Assembly (NCBI GenBank): GCA_027490975.1 | Contig: JAIXXA010000175.1 | Location: forward strand, 1 to 33,826 | Source of the DNA: Rhodospirillaceae bacterium | Lineage (GTDB): Bacteria; Pseudomonadota; Alphaproteobacteria; CACIAM-22H2 | Length of the DNA stretch: 33,826 nt | Direction of reading: 5' to 3' | In this document: piece after piece, positions 23,507 to 32,958 of the stretch | Position numbering within the stretch: the first letter of the stretch is position 1 | Layout of the letters: each line of letters opens with the position of its first letter | Program-made: the position numbers and the translations under genes | The notes under the pieces: model-generated | Database searches by the model: none | Told to the model about the DNA's origin: nothing | The model's input: the letters and a program-made list of their open reading frames with translations, nothing else

Positions 23507-25714
23507 CTAGCGGCGGCGTCGGTGTTTGGGCTTGCCGCCGCTCGGCCGCTGCGGGCGGCGCGCAGCACCCTGCTCGAGGAGCTCGAAAACCAGGCTACCG
23601 GTCAGATTGTCGGCCTCGCGCAGCCGTACTTCCACGGCCTGGCCAAGCTGATAGATCCGGCCGTTGCGGTTTCCCGTAAGTGTATGGCGGCGTTCATCGA
23701 AATTGTAGAAATCCGAGGGCAGCGAGCGTACCGGCACGAGACCGTCAGCACCGGTTTCGTCGAGTGTGACGAAGAGACCGAATTTCTGCACGCCCGAGAC
23801 GCGACCGGTGAATTGCGCATCGCGTCGTTCCATAAGGTAAGACGCGACATAGCGCGCCATGGCATCGCGCTCGGCCGCTACCGCGCGCCGCTCGGTCGCC
23901 GAGATATGGTCGCCGGCAACCGCGAAGTCCGGTGGCGCCCTTGTCCCGCGAAGGCTGCCCTCGCCGAGGTTGCCAGCGGCGATCAGCGCGCGATGCACGA
24001 GCAAATCGGCATAGCGGCGGATTGGCGAGGTGAAATGCGCATAGCGCGCCAAGGCGAGGCCGAAATGTCCTTGGTTTTTGGGTGAATAGACCGCCAGCGA
24101 CTGGCAGCGCAGCACCATCTGATTGACGAGCGGTCGCGCCACCTGGTCTGCCGCCCAGGCCAGCACTTTGCCGAAATCCTGCGGCCTGATCGCAGCCCCG
24201 CGCGCCAGCCGAAACCCAAGCCCATCCAACACGTCGCGCAAACCGTCGACGCGGTCGGGGGCGGGCGGTTCGTGCACGCGATACATGCACGGCAAGCCTG
24301 CGCGTTCGAGCGTTTCGGCTGCACAGACGTTGGCAAGGATCATGAATTCTTCGATCAGCTTGTGGCTGTCGAGGCGCGCGCGCGGTCGGATTGCGGCGAT
24401 CTTGCCGTCTTCGCCGATCTCGACCTTGCGCTCGGCCACTTCGAGATCGAGCGCACCGCGTTCGCGCTTGGCCGCATCGAGCAGGCGATAGGCAGCATAG
24501 AGCGGGGCCACGATCTTGTCGGCGATCCAGCCCGGCGCTTTTTCGTGGCCGTCGGCGATTTCCTGGATCGCTTCGTAGGTGAAGCGCTTGGCCGAGCGGA
24601 TCGTGGCGCGCGCGAAACGATGGCTACGCTTTTTGCCGGCCGCATCGATGACGATATGGGCCACCAGCACCGGGCGATCTTCGTCGGGGCGCAGCGAACA
24701 CAGATCGTTCGACAGGCGCTCGGGCAGCATCGGCACGACGCGGTCGGGGAAATAGCACGAGTTGCCGCGCCGATAGGCTTCGCGGTCGAGCGCATCGTCG
24801 GGGCGCACATACCAGGCGACGTCGGCGATCGCGACGACGAGCTTGTAGCCGCCGCGATTGTCGGGATCGCTGTCGGGCTCGGCAAGCACGGCGTCGTCGA
24901 AATCGCGCGCATCCGCGCCGTCGATCGTGCAGATCGGCAGGGCGCGCAGATCTTCGCGGCCGGTCGTTTCGGCAGGTTTGGCCTCGGCGGCGAGTTTGAG
25001 CGTTTCGGGCGGAAACTCGGTCGGGATGCCTTGCGAGAAAATCGCGATCAGGCTCGCCGAGCGCGGATCGCCGAGCTGGCCGATGCGTTCGACGACTTTG
25101 GCCTTCGGCAGGCCCAAGCGGCGCTGCGGCAGCACTTCGGCCAGCACAAGATCGCCGGCGACCGCACCGGCAAGCGCATCGGCATCGACCGTAAACTCGG
25201 TGCGAATGCGCCGATCGGTCGGCAGCAGGCGAAAATGCGAACCGGTTGCACCGATTTGTCCGACCAGCCGCTCGACCGTGGGCTCGACGAGACGGACCAA
25301 CGTCGCCTGCCAGACGTCGTCTGCCTTGCCCAGCTCGACAAGACCGTGCGCGCCGATCGCCGGTGCCGCGTGGCCGACAGGCACCGTCAGGCGCACAAGC
25401 GGGGCGTCTCCCGTCCATTCGGTCGGGCGCACGAGCGGCGTTCCGTCTTCGATGTCGATCGTTTCGACCGCGACCATGGTCAGGCCAGGCGGGGGCGCTT
25501 TGCGCGGCACCGCAACGCGCCCTTCGCCGGCCGCGATGAGTTGGCCGTCGCGCAGCATGTCGCGCAGCAGGGCCTTCAGCGTGTCGCGGGCCGGGCCTTT
25601 GAGGCCAAGGAGTTTGGCAATGCGGCGTTTTTCGACGGGCACGGGGCTACGCGCCACGGCGCTGAGCACCGTTTTGGCGTCGAGGCGGGCAGGGGGACGA
25701 CTCGTTCGCGACAT
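23507..25714 (-). CDS. rnr: Ribonuclease R
   Basis: The 735-residue RNB-family 3'-5' exoribonuclease degrades structured RNA. Order: an N-terminal helix-turn-helix-like segment (EKRRIAKLLGLKGPARDTLK), cold-shock domains, the RNB catalytic core with ICTIDGADARDFDDAVLAE (metal-binding aspartates) and GNSCYFPDRVVPMLPERLSN, then HFTSPIRRYADLLVHR, an S1 domain (FTGRVSGVQKFGLFVTLDE), and a basic tail (GGKPKHRRRR). The ATG at 25714 lies 55 bases after the topA stop; no clear ribosome site is visible. Last gene of the run from pyrB. Confidence 0.96.
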   Translation of the reverse strand: MSRTSRPPARLDAKTVLSAVARSPVPVEKRRIAKLLGLKGPARDTLKALLRDMLRDGQLIAAGEGRVAVPRKAPPPGLTMVAVETIDIEDGTPLVRPTEWTGDAPLVRLTVPVGHAAPAIGAHGLVELGKADDVWQATLVRLVEPTVERLVGQIGATGSHFRLLPTDRRIRTEFTVDADALAGAVAGDLVLAEVLPQRRLGLPKAKVVERIGQLGDPRSASLIAIFSQGIPTEFPPETLKLAAEAKPAETTGREDLRALPICTIDGADARDFDDAVLAEPDSDPDNRGGYKLVVAIADVAWYVRPDDALDREAYRRGNSCYFPDRVVPMLPERLSNDLCSLRPDEDRPVLVAHIVIDAAGKKRSHRFARATIRSAKRFTYEAIQEIADGHEKAPGWIADKIVAPLYAAYRLLDAAKRERGALDLEVAERKVEIGEDGKIAAIRPRARLDSHKLIEEFMILANVCAAETLERAGLPCMYRVHEPPAPDRVDGLRDVLDGLGFRLARGAAIRPQDFGKVLAWAADQVARPLVNQMVLRCQSLAVYSPKNQGHFGLALARYAHFTSPIRRYADLLVHRALIAAGNLGEGSLRGTRAPPDFAVAGDHISATERRAVAAERDAMARYVASYLMERRDAQFTGRVSGVQKFGLFVTLDETGADGLVPVRSLPSDFYNFDERRHTLTGNRNGRIYQLGQAVEVRLREADNLTGSLVFELLEQGAARRPQRPSGGKPKHRRRR

Positions 25715-25769
25715 CGAAACCGAGGGTGAACCGCTTTGCGTTGAGGCGCAATGCGGCTCCCCGTGAAGA

Positions 25770-28436
25770 TTATTCTTCGGCTGCGGCGGCTTTTTTGGGG
25801 CGTTTGGCTTTGGCTGCAGGCTTTTCGGCCTTCGGCTTCTCGGCCTTCGGCTTGTCTGCCTTGGGCTTTGCGGCCTTTTTCGCAGCCGCTTTCTTGCGTG
25901 CGGGCGCATTGCCAGCGCGCGCGCGTCGTTCGGCGATGAGGCGCACGGCGTCTTCGAGCGTGACTTCTTCGGGTGTGATGTCTTTGGGCAGGTTCGCGTA
26001 CGTGCTGCCGTGTTTCACGTACGGGCCGTAGCTGCCGACGGCGGCCGTGATTGGCGCATTGTCATCCGGATGGTTGCCGACAACGCGCCCGGCCGGGGCG
26101 GCAGCACGGCCAAAGCGCCGTCCAGTCGAAGGCTGGGCCAGCACGTCCACCGCGCGATTGAGGCCGATCTCGAGCGCGTCTTGCGTCGTTGGGATCGATT
26201 TGTATTTGTCGCCGTGTTTCAGATACGGCCCAAAGCGACCGAGCCCGGCAAGAATGGTTTCGCCCGTCTCGGGATGCGTGCCGACCAAACGCGGCAGCGA
26301 CAAAAGCTTGAGCGCAATCTCGAGCGTCACGTCCTCGGGCTTCGTGTCCTTCGGAACGGATTGGCGCTTCGGCTTGATTTTCTCGCCACCCGTACCGAGT
26401 TGCACATAGGGCCCGAAAGGTCCGTTGCGCAGATGGATCTCTTCTTTGGTTTCGGGGTCGACGCCGATGACCTTGTTGGCGACCCCGGCCGTCGGCTCGC
26501 CGTCGCCGCCCTCGACCGTCAAAGGCCGCGTGAAGCTGCAGGTCGGGTAATTCGAGCAGCCGATGAAGGCTCCGCGCTTGCCGAGGCGGAGGCCCAAACG
26601 ACCGCCCGAACATGCGGGACATCCGCGCGCGTCCGCACCGCCCGGCTTTTCGGGGAAGAAATGCGGGCCGAGCGCTTCGTCGAGCGCGTCGATCACGTCG
26701 CGGATCTTGAGGTCTTTGGTGTCGGCGATCGATTTCGAGAAGGCGTTCCAGAAATCGGCCAGCACCTTGCGCCAATCGGCGCGGCCGCCCGAGATCTCGT
26801 CGAGCTGGTCTTCGAGTTTGGCCGTGAAATCGTATTCGACGTAGCGTTTGAAATAGTTCTCGAGGAACGTCGTCACGACGCGGCCGCGGTCTTCGGGCGT
26901 GAAGCGGCGCTTGTCGAGCTTCACATAGCCGCGCTCCTGGAGCGTCTCGAGGATCGAGGCATAGGTCGAGGGGCGGCCGATGCCGAGCTCTTCAAGGCGC
27001 TTCACGAGGCTTGCCTCCGAAAAGCGCGGCGGCGGTTGCGTGAAATGCTGCTCGGGCTTGATGGCCCCGCGCGGCGTGGCGTCGCCCTCGGCAAGGGCGG
27101 GAAGCAGGCGGTTTTCGTCGTCGTCGCCTTCGGCCGGATCGTCGCGGTCTTCGCGATAGAGGGCAAGGAAGCCTTCGAACACCAGCGTCGAGCCGGTCGC
27201 GCGCAGCACTGTGCGGCCGTCGGGCGAGGCGAGGTCGACTGCGACCTGGTCGAGCTGGGCGCTTTCCATCTCGGAAGCGATCGTGCGCTTCCAGATCAGC
27301 TCGTAGAGTTTGAGCTGGTCGTCGGCAAGCGCATGCGCGACTTGGTCGGGGCGACGCAGGAGATCCGTCGGGCGAATGGCTTCGTGGGCTTCCTGCGCGT
27401 TTTTGGCTTGGGTCTTCCAGATGCGCGGTTGCTCAGGCAGGAATTTCTTGCCAAAGCGCTCGGCGATCAGGGCACGCGCCGCGCGCACCGCTTCGCCCGA
27501 GAGCGTCACGCTGTCGGTCCGCATGTAGGTGATGAGACCCACGGTCTCGCCGCCGATGTCGAAACCTTCGTAGAGCTGCTGGGCAAGGCGCATCGTGCGC
27601 GAAGCGCCGAAACCCAATTTGCGCGAGGCTTCCTGCTGCAGCGTCGAGGTCGTGAACGGCGCCATGGGATTGCGCCGCACGCGCTTGCGCTCAACGCTTG
27701 CGACCGAATAGGGATCGCCCCCTTCGATCTTGGCGACGGCCGCTTGGGCTGCGGCTTCGCTTGCGATGTCGAACTTGTCGAGGCGGGCGCCGTCGATCTG
27801 CGTCAATCGCGCTTCGAACTTCTCGCCACCTTTGGCCGTGAACTGCGCGCCGATCGTCCAGTATTCGCGCGCACGAAAACGTTCGATTTCGTTCTCGCGC
27901 TCGCAGATCAGCCGCAGCGCGACTGACTGCACGCGGCCCGCCGAGCGGCTGCCCGGCAGCTTGCGCCACAGCACGGGCGACAGGTTGAAGCCCACGAGAA
28001 AATCGAGGGCGCGACGTGCCAGATACGCATCGACCAGATCGCGGTCGAGGTCGCGCGGATGGCGCATCGCCTCGAGGATCGCGGTCTTGGTGATTTCGTT
28101 GAACACGACGCGGCGCACGTCGACGTCCTTGAGCTTGTTGGCGGCCGCCAGCACTTCTTTGAGGTGCCAGGAGATTGCCTCGCCCTCGCGGTCGGGGTCG
28201 GTGGCCAGGATCAGCGTCTTGACGCCCTTCAGAGCCCGTGTGATTTCGGAGACGGGTTTTTTGGCACGTTCGCCGATTTCCCAATGCATTTCGAAGTCGC
28301 GGTCGGGCTCGACGGCACCGTCTTTTTCGCGCAGGTCGCGCACATGCCCGTACGAGGCGAGGACGCGGTACTCGTCGCCGAGATATTTGTTGATGGTCTT
28401 CGCCTTCGACGGCGATTCCACGATAACGAGCTTCAT
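25770..28436 (-). CDS. topA: DNA topoisomerase I
   Basis: 888 residues from the ATG at 28436 (MKLVIVESPSKAKTINKYLG). The type IA enzyme relaxes negative supercoils. TOPRIM acids lie in TLILATDPDREGEAISWHL; catalytic Tyr304 in GLITYMRTDS. One four-cysteine zinc ribbon (CPACSGG ... IGCSNYPTCSF) is followed by several topoisomerase C-terminal repeats (NGPFGPYVQLG; LGRFGPYLKHG; VGSYGPYVKHG) and a basic tail after about residue 845 with repeated KPKAE units. Such lysine-alanine tails are common in alphaproteobacterial TopA and aid DNA binding. It lies 55 bases after dprA; an AT-rich island inside dprA might hold a promoter. Confidence 0.97.
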   Translation of the reverse strand: MKLVIVESPSKAKTINKYLGDEYRVLASYGHVRDLREKDGAVEPDRDFEMHWEIGERAKKPVSEITRALKGVKTLILATDPDREGEAISWHLKEVLAAANKLKDVDVRRVVFNEITKTAILEAMRHPRDLDRDLVDAYLARRALDFLVGFNLSPVLWRKLPGSRSAGRVQSVALRLICERENEIERFRAREYWTIGAQFTAKGGEKFEARLTQIDGARLDKFDIASEAAAQAAVAKIEGGDPYSVASVERKRVRRNPMAPFTTSTLQQEASRKLGFGASRTMRLAQQLYEGFDIGGETVGLITYMRTDSVTLSGEAVRAARALIAERFGKKFLPEQPRIWKTQAKNAQEAHEAIRPTDLLRRPDQVAHALADDQLKLYELIWKRTIASEMESAQLDQVAVDLASPDGRTVLRATGSTLVFEGFLALYREDRDDPAEGDDDENRLLPALAEGDATPRGAIKPEQHFTQPPPRFSEASLVKRLEELGIGRPSTYASILETLQERGYVKLDKRRFTPEDRGRVVTTFLENYFKRYVEYDFTAKLEDQLDEISGGRADWRKVLADFWNAFSKSIADTKDLKIRDVIDALDEALGPHFFPEKPGGADARGCPACSGGRLGLRLGKRGAFIGCSNYPTCSFTRPLTVEGGDGEPTAGVANKVIGVDPETKEEIHLRNGPFGPYVQLGTGGEKIKPKRQSVPKDTKPEDVTLEIALKLLSLPRLVGTHPETGETILAGLGRFGPYLKHGDKYKSIPTTQDALEIGLNRAVDVLAQPSTGRRFGRAAAPAGRVVGNHPDDNAPITAAVGSYGPYVKHGSTYANLPKDITPEEVTLEDAVRLIAERRARAGNAPARKKAAAKKAAKPKADKPKAEKPKAEKPAAKAKRPKKAAAAEE

Positions 28437-28491
28437 CCGCCTGCCTGTCGGCGCAATCGCGCCTTCTACCGTGCCGACCGGCCGACTTTCG

Positions 28492-29601
28492 CTAAACCCG
28501 ACGCGAAACCCGGCCGCCCGGATGTCTGTCGACGAGGCCGGCAAGCTCAAGTTCGAGCAAGGCGGCCAGGACGACGGGGGCGGACAATTGGCACTCGCGC
28601 ACGATTTCGTCAACTAACGTCGGCGACGGGGCCAGCGCTCGGTGGATGGAATCGCGTACGTCTGAAATTTCTTTTTCTGTTATATTATATGTATTTAATG
28701 GTCTTTCTTCAGGTAGATTCTTAGACGATTCGAGGCGCATTCGATGGAAGACATCCAGCACGTCTTGCGCCGTTTCAACAAGCGTTGCCCCCTGGCGCAG
28801 CAGCTCGTTGGCGCCGCGGGCGCGCGGGTCGAGCGGCGAGCCCGGCACGGCAAAAACCTCGCGGCCTTGCTCGCCCGCGAGCCGTGCCGTGATCAGCGAG
28901 CCCGAACGCATCGCCGCCTCCACGACCAAGGTGCCGCGACACATGCCCGAAACGATCCGGTTGCGGCGCGGAAAGTGGCGGGCTTGCGGAGCTTCGCCGA
29001 AGCGAACCTCCGAAACGACCGCCCCTTGGGTGGCGATCCGCCCATAGAGCTCTTTGTTTTCGGTCGGATAGATATGGTCGATGCCGCCAGCCATGACCGC
29101 GACCGTGCCGGTCGCAAGCGCGCCGGCATGGGCCGCCGTATCGATGCCGCGCGCGAGGCCCGATACGATCGCGAGCCCAGCCTCGCCGAGCGTTTGCGCC
29201 AAGTCGCGTGCAAAGCGCTGCCCGTTCAGCGATGCGTTGCGGGCCCCCACGATGGCGAGGCACGAGTGCTTCCAGACATGCGCAAAGCCGCGCAGCGCCA
29301 GCAGCGGCGGCGCGTCTTCGATTTCGGCCAGCAGCGGCGGGTAATCGGGTTCGCCCTTTGCGACAAATCGACCGTCGAGTTTGGCCAAGGCGGCGATTTC
29401 GGCTTCCGCTTCGGCGAGCGAGGCGATGCGGATATTGCGTTTGCCGGCTCGGCTCGCCAGGTCCGGAAGAGCGGCAAGAGCAGCCGCAGCATTGCCGTAT
29501 CGACCCAGCAATTGGCCGAACGCGACAGGGCCGACATTCTCGGTGCGGATCAAACGCAGCCACTGGCAGCGCTCGTCGTCGGACAGATTGCTGGCTGACA
29601 T
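28492..29601 (-). CDS. dprA: DNA-processing protein DprA
   Basis: 369 residues from the ATG at 29601. An N-terminal SAM-like domain (LRLIRTENVGPVAFGQLLGR) precedes the Rossmann core: LAIVGARNASLNGQRFARDL, GLAIVSGLARGIDTAAHAGA, AVMAGGIDHIYPTENKELYG, RFPRRNRIVSG-like HFPRRNRIVSGMCRGTLVVE, ARLAGEQGREVFAVPGSPLD. A C-terminal winged helix ends in ALLELELAGLVDRHPGGRVS. DprA loads RecA on incoming single strands in transformation. The linker (about residues 291-314, around LPEERPLNTYNITEKEISDV) is encoded by DNA of about 26% GC, very unlike the rest. It sits between plsY and topA. Confidence 0.96.
   Translation of the reverse strand: MSASNLSDDERCQWLRLIRTENVGPVAFGQLLGRYGNAAAALAALPDLASRAGKRNIRIASLAEAEAEIAALAKLDGRFVAKGEPDYPPLLAEIEDAPPLLALRGFAHVWKHSCLAIVGARNASLNGQRFARDLAQTLGEAGLAIVSGLARGIDTAAHAGALATGTVAVMAGGIDHIYPTENKELYGRIATQGAVVSEVRFGEAPQARHFPRRNRIVSGMCRGTLVVEAAMRSGSLITARLAGEQGREVFAVPGSPLDPRARGANELLRQGATLVETAQDVLDVFHRMRLESSKNLPEERPLNTYNITEKEISDVRDSIHRALAPSPTLVDEIVRECQLSAPVVLAALLELELAGLVDRHPGGRVSRRV
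28661..28730. other. AT-rich island inside dprA
   Basis: By hand count 18 of 70 bases are G or C (26%), whereas neighbouring DNA is about two-thirds G+C. It encodes the linker between the DprA core and its winged helix and lies about 225-295 bases before the topA start. On the minus strand it contains TATAAC (28684-28679), without a convincing -35. Confidence 0.8.
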
Positions 29602-29633
29602 CGGCCGATTTTGGCCGTGCCTGCAATCGCGCG

Positions 29634-30302
29634 TCAACCCTCGGTCGACAGTGCTTTCTTCTTGCCGATTTTCGGTTCGGTTCCGGCCAGCAGCCGCGCG
29701 ATGTTGGATTTGTGTTTGATCCAAATGAGGACCGCCATCGCAGCGCAAAAACCCGCCAATTGCAGGTCGCCGCCCAGCTCTTGGCCCGGAGCCCACAGGA
29801 CCGGCAGATACCAGGCAAAAACGGGTGCTGCTGCAACTGCGGCCAAGGCAGCAAGCGAGGAGAACCGAAACACGGCCGCGACCAGCGCCCATGTGCCGCA
29901 GGCCGCAAGCCCGATGGGCCAGGAAAAGGCGATGAGGGTGCCGAGTGCGGTCGCAACGCCCTTGCCGCCTTTGAAACCGAGCCAGACCGGAAACAGATGC
30001 CCGAGCAGGGCGCCGAAACCTGCGACCAGGGCCGCATCGGGCCCCCAGATCGTGCGCAAAATCAGCACCGCTATCGCCCCTTTGCCGGAATCGAGCACCA
30101 AGGTTGCGAAGGCGAGCGCCTTGTTGCCGGTGCGCAGCACGTTGGTCGCCCCGATATTGCCCGAGCCGATCTTGCGGATGTCGCCAAGGCCTGCCGCACG
30201 CGTTAGCACAAGGCCGAAGGGCACGGAGCCCAGCAGATAGCCAGCAACGAGGGCTGTCGCCAGATAGGGCCAAGCCAGAGCCAACGTATCGGGATCGAAC
30301 AA
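29634..30302 (-). CDS. plsY: Acyl-phosphate:glycerol-3-phosphate acyltransferase PlsY
   Basis: A 222-residue integral membrane enzyme that makes lysophosphatidic acid from acyl-phosphate and glycerol-3-phosphate. Conserved loops: [20 protein letters not shown], then [48 protein letters not shown]. Five membrane helices are expected and fit the hydrophobic stretches. The start is the TTG at 30302, the only start codon placed to give the family N-terminus, with AGGG 8 bases upstream; that AGGG overlaps the pyrC' stop TAG. A basic tail ([12 protein letters not shown]) ends it. dprA starts 32 bases later. Confidence 0.95.
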   Translation of the reverse strand: MFDPDTLALAWPYLATALVAGYLLGSVPFGLVLTRAAGLGDIRKIGSGNIGATNVLRTGNKALAFATLVLDSGKGAIAVLILRTIWGPDAALVAGFGALLGHLFPVWLGFKGGKGVATALGTLIAFSWPIGLAACGTWALVAAVFRFSSLAALAAVAAAPVFAWYLPVLWAPGQELGGDLQLAGFCAAMAVLIWIKHKSNIARLLAGTEPKIGKKKALSTEG

Positions 30303-30311
30303 GGCGATGCC

Positions 30312-31664
30312 CTAGCTTGCGATATGGATGGGGATGCCGGCGGCGACCGTGCGCAGTACGCGTCCTTGCACGAGCCGGTCGTCGAAAGCGGAGTTTTTGG
30401 ATTTCGACTGCAGGCGCTTGGCTTCGATCTTCCAAGGTGCCGCCGGGTCGAAAACGACGAAATCGGCCGCAAGGCCCTTGGCCAAGCGCCCCTCCTTGAG
30501 CCCGAGCAGGGCGGCGGGCGCACTCGTGATCTTCGCGAGCGCTTCGAGCAGGCCAAGCTGCTTGTTGTGCACAAGCTCGAGCACGATCGGCAGCAGCGTT
30601 TCGAGCCCGACTGTGCCGAACGCGGCTTGGGCGAGCGGCAGGCGCTTGGAATCCTGGTCGTGCGGCGAATGGTCGGACGCGATCGCGTCGATGGTGCCGT
30701 CCTTGAGCGCTTCGATCACCGCGCGGCGGTCGTCTTCGCTGCGCAAGGGCGGCGAGACCTTCGCAAAAGTGCGATAATCGCTGAGCGCCATTTCGTTCAG
30801 CGCAAAATAATGCGGCGCGGTGTCGCAGGTGATCGCAAGGCCGCGCGCTTTGGCATTGCGGATCGCGGCAAGGCCTTGGGCGGTTGTGACGTTCGAGAAA
30901 TGCAGGCGCCCGCCGGTGAGTTCGGCAATGCGAATGTCGCGTTCGATCTGGATGATCTCCGCCATCGCGGGCGAGCCCGGAATGCCGAGGCGCGTCGACA
31001 ATTCGCCCTCGTTCATCGCCCCGCGCGACAGGATCGGTTCTTCGGGATGCTGGATGATCGCCTTGCCGAAGGTGCGCGCGTAGGACAGCGCACGGCGCAG
31101 CAATTGCGGATCGGCCACGGCATGCGTGGCGTCGGTAAAGCCCAAAGCGCCGGCGGCTGCGAGCAGGCCGAACTCGGTCATTTCCTTGCCGTTGAGGCCG
31201 CGCGTGACGGCCGCATAAGTGTGCACGCGCACGAGGCTCGTCTCGCGCGCGAGGCGTGCGACCGATTCGACCAGGGCCGCGTCGTCGATCGCCGGCCGCG
31301 TGTTCGGCAAGGCGACCATTGTTGTGATTCCGCCCACAGCCGCCGCTTCGCTCGCAGTCGAGATGGTTTCCTTGTGTTCCTCGCCGGGTTCGCGCAGCTG
31401 CACGCGCATATCCACGAGGCCCGGGGCAAGGCACATGCCGCCGCAATCGATCGTCTCGATGCCTGCGGGGCCGGCGGCGGCCAAGGCGCCCGCAGCCGCG
31501 AGATGTGCGCCGATTTCGGCGACCTGACCGTTGCGAACGACCATGCCGCCCAGCGCGTCGAGATTCGAGGCCGGGTCGAGCAGGCGCGCATTCACGTAGG
31601 CGACGGGCGGGCCGCCGCGCCCGCCCGGCGTCTTTGCGGGCACAACGCCGTCGGGATATCTCAC
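30312..31664 (-). CDS. pyrC: Dihydroorotase-like protein PyrC', probably inactive partner of PyrB
   Basis: 450 residues from the GTG at 31664, overlapping the pyrB stop as GTGA. The dihydroorotase fold is clear ([75 protein letters not shown]). The metal site is broken: the usual D-x-H-x-H is D85-M-R87-V-Q89, and the later His of H-x-x-H-x-S is Asn258 in LHFSNVTT. His206, Asp331 and His332 remain. In Pseudomonas, an inactive PyrC' coupled to PyrB is needed to assemble aspartate transcarbamoylase; the same role is inferred here, and a true dihydroorotase should exist elsewhere in the genome. Annotation pipelines would call it pyrC. Confidence 0.92.
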   Translation of the reverse strand: MRYPDGVVPAKTPGGRGGPPVAYVNARLLDPASNLDALGGMVVRNGQVAEIGAHLAAAGALAAAGPAGIETIDCGGMCLAPGLVDMRVQLREPGEEHKETISTASEAAAVGGITTMVALPNTRPAIDDAALVESVARLARETSLVRVHTYAAVTRGLNGKEMTEFGLLAAAGALGFTDATHAVADPQLLRRALSYARTFGKAIIQHPEEPILSRGAMNEGELSTRLGIPGSPAMAEIIQIERDIRIAELTGGRLHFSNVTTAQGLAAIRNAKARGLAITCDTAPHYFALNEMALSDYRTFAKVSPPLRSEDDRRAVIEALKDGTIDAIASDHSPHDQDSKRLPLAQAAFGTVGLETLLPIVLELVHNKQLGLLEALAKITSAPAALLGLKEGRLAKGLAADFVVFDPAAPWKIEAKRLQSKSKNSAFDDRLVQGRVLRTVAAGIPIHIAS

Positions 31665-32632
31665 GTCGCACCACCGGTGTTGGAGACGAGATTGCGCGTG
31701 AGCAGATCGAGGCACGCCATGCGCACGGCGACACCCATCTCGACCTGTTCGCGGATGAGCGAGCGGTCCACGTCGTCGGCAACTTCGCTGTCGATCTCCA
31801 CGCCGCGATTCATCGGGCCCGGATGCATGATCAGCGCATCGGGTTTGGCCACGCTGAGCTTTTCGTAGTCGAGGCCGTAATGGCGGAAATACTCGCGCAC
31901 CGACGGCACGAAATTGCCTTGCATGCGCTCCGTCTGCAGCCGCAGCATCATCACGATGTCCACGCCCTCAAGGCCCTTGCGCATGTCGTGGAACACTTCG
32001 ACGCCCATGCGCGCGATCGCGGTGGGCATCAAGGTCGGCGGGCCCACGACGCGTACGCGCGCACCCATCGTCGCCAGGAGATGGATGTTCGAACGCGCGA
32101 CGCGGCTGTGCAGAATGTCGCCGCAGATTGCCACGAGCAGGCCCTGCAGCCGCTTTTTGTGGCGGCGGATGGCGAGTGCATCGAGCAGCGCTTGCGTGGG
32201 ATGTTCGTGTGTGCCGTCGCCCGCATTGATGACGGCGCAATCGACCTTTTCGGAAAGCAGCTTGACGGCCCCGGAATCCGGGTGGCGCACGATAAGAACG
32301 TCGGGCAGCATCGCGTTCATCGTGACGGCCGTGTCCATCAGCGTCTCGCCCTTCTTGATGGACGAAACCTCGGCCGACATGTTCACGACGTCGCCGCCCA
32401 GGCGCTTGCCCGCAAGTTCGAACGAGGTGCGCGTGCGCGTCGAATTCTCGAAGAACAGATTGATGATCGTGCGGCCGCGCAGCAGGCTGCTCTTGCCGCC
32501 GCGCGCGCGGTTCTGCTCGACGTAGGATTCGGAGAGATCGAGAAGGAGCGTGATCTCCTCAGCCGATAGCCCCTCGATGCCCAATAGATGGCGCAGACGC
32601 AGGCGACCGACGGGAAAGACGCTTTGAGACAT
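31661..32632 (-). CDS. pyrB: Aspartate carbamoyltransferase catalytic subunit
   Basis: 323 residues from the ATG at 32632. Joins carbamoyl phosphate and aspartate in pyrimidine synthesis. Carbamoyl-phosphate loop [90 protein letters not shown]; aspartate-side [13 protein letters not shown]. The length is that of a catalytic chain; no pyrI regulatory chain is present. The ATG lacks a ribosome site and lies about 10 bases after a good -10 box, so the mRNA may be nearly leaderless. First gene of the pyrB-pyrC'-plsY-dprA-topA-rnr run. Confidence 0.97.
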   Translation of the reverse strand: MSQSVFPVGRLRLRHLLGIEGLSAEEITLLLDLSESYVEQNRARGGKSSLLRGRTIINLFFENSTRTRTSFELAGKRLGGDVVNMSAEVSSIKKGETLMDTAVTMNAMLPDVLIVRHPDSGAVKLLSEKVDCAVINAGDGTHEHPTQALLDALAIRRHKKRLQGLLVAICGDILHSRVARSNIHLLATMGARVRVVGPPTLMPTAIARMGVEVFHDMRKGLEGVDIVMMLRLQTERMQGNFVPSVREYFRHYGLDYEKLSVAKPDALIMHPGPMNRGVEIDSEVADDVDRSLIREQVEMGVAVRMACLDLLTRNLVSNTGGAT

Positions 32633-32641
32633 TAAAGCGGC

Positions 32642-32670
32642 GTTATATCGACAGGCCCCCGTGCTCGCAA
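32642..32670 (-). promoter_or_regulatory. pyrB promoter
   Basis: Minus strand: TTGCGA (32670-32665), exactly 17 bases, then TATAAC (32647-32642). The -10 matches five of six and the -35 four of six. Initiation is expected near 32635, only about three bases before the pyrB ATG at 32632. Confidence 0.65.
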
Positions 32671-32739
32671 GCAGCGCGTTGCGCACGCGGAATCTGGCAA
32701 CGAAACCAAATGTTAACCATTCGATGGCACGTTGGTGGC

Positions 32740-32958
32740 ATGGCGATATCGAACCCTCCCGACACGACGACTCGTGCAACGCCCTCGGCAACGGAAATCG
32801 ATGCGGTCGCTGCCCAGTGTGCCGCTGCGATCGACAAGCTGCTGGCATTGTCGAATGGCGGTCCGTCGGGCGAGCTCGGCGCCAGCGGGGCTGCGTTGCT
32901 GGCTGCGGACATCGCGCGCGCGCTCGAGGCCGAACACGCGCGTCTAGCGGGCGGCTGA
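32740..32958 (+). CDS. Possible small protein of unknown function
   Basis: 72 residues from the ATG at 32740 (an in-frame ATG at 32710 is also possible). A Pro/Thr-rich start ([15 protein letters not shown]) is followed by two predicted helices rich in Ala and Leu ([20 protein letters not shown] and [20 protein letters not shown]). There is no signal peptide or recognised domain. It is divergent from pyrB; its 3' end overlaps the end of copD by 15 bases. Frames on the other strand here look no better. Kept because otherwise this spacer of about 310 bases would be unoccupied; confidence is low. Confidence 0.38.
   Translation: MAISNPPDTTTRATPSATEIDAVAAQCAAAIDKLLALSNGGPSGELGASGAALLAADIARALEAEHARLAGG

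Noticed and set aside
25770-25900. Lys/Ala/Pro-rich repeats at the topA 3' end as a mobile or foreign insertion
   Set aside because: Basic low-complexity tails are common in alphaproteobacterial TopA, and base composition matches the rest of the gene.
26010-27926. 638-residue plus-strand frame
   Set aside because: Antisense to topA, whose active-site and zinc motifs are clear.
30303-30320. An upstream ATG or GTG start for plsY
   Set aside because: None is in frame before the pyrC' stop; the TTG at 30302 gives the family N-terminus.
30324-31868. 514-residue plus-strand frame
   Set aside because: Antisense to pyrC' and the end of pyrB; Arg/Ala-rich shadow.
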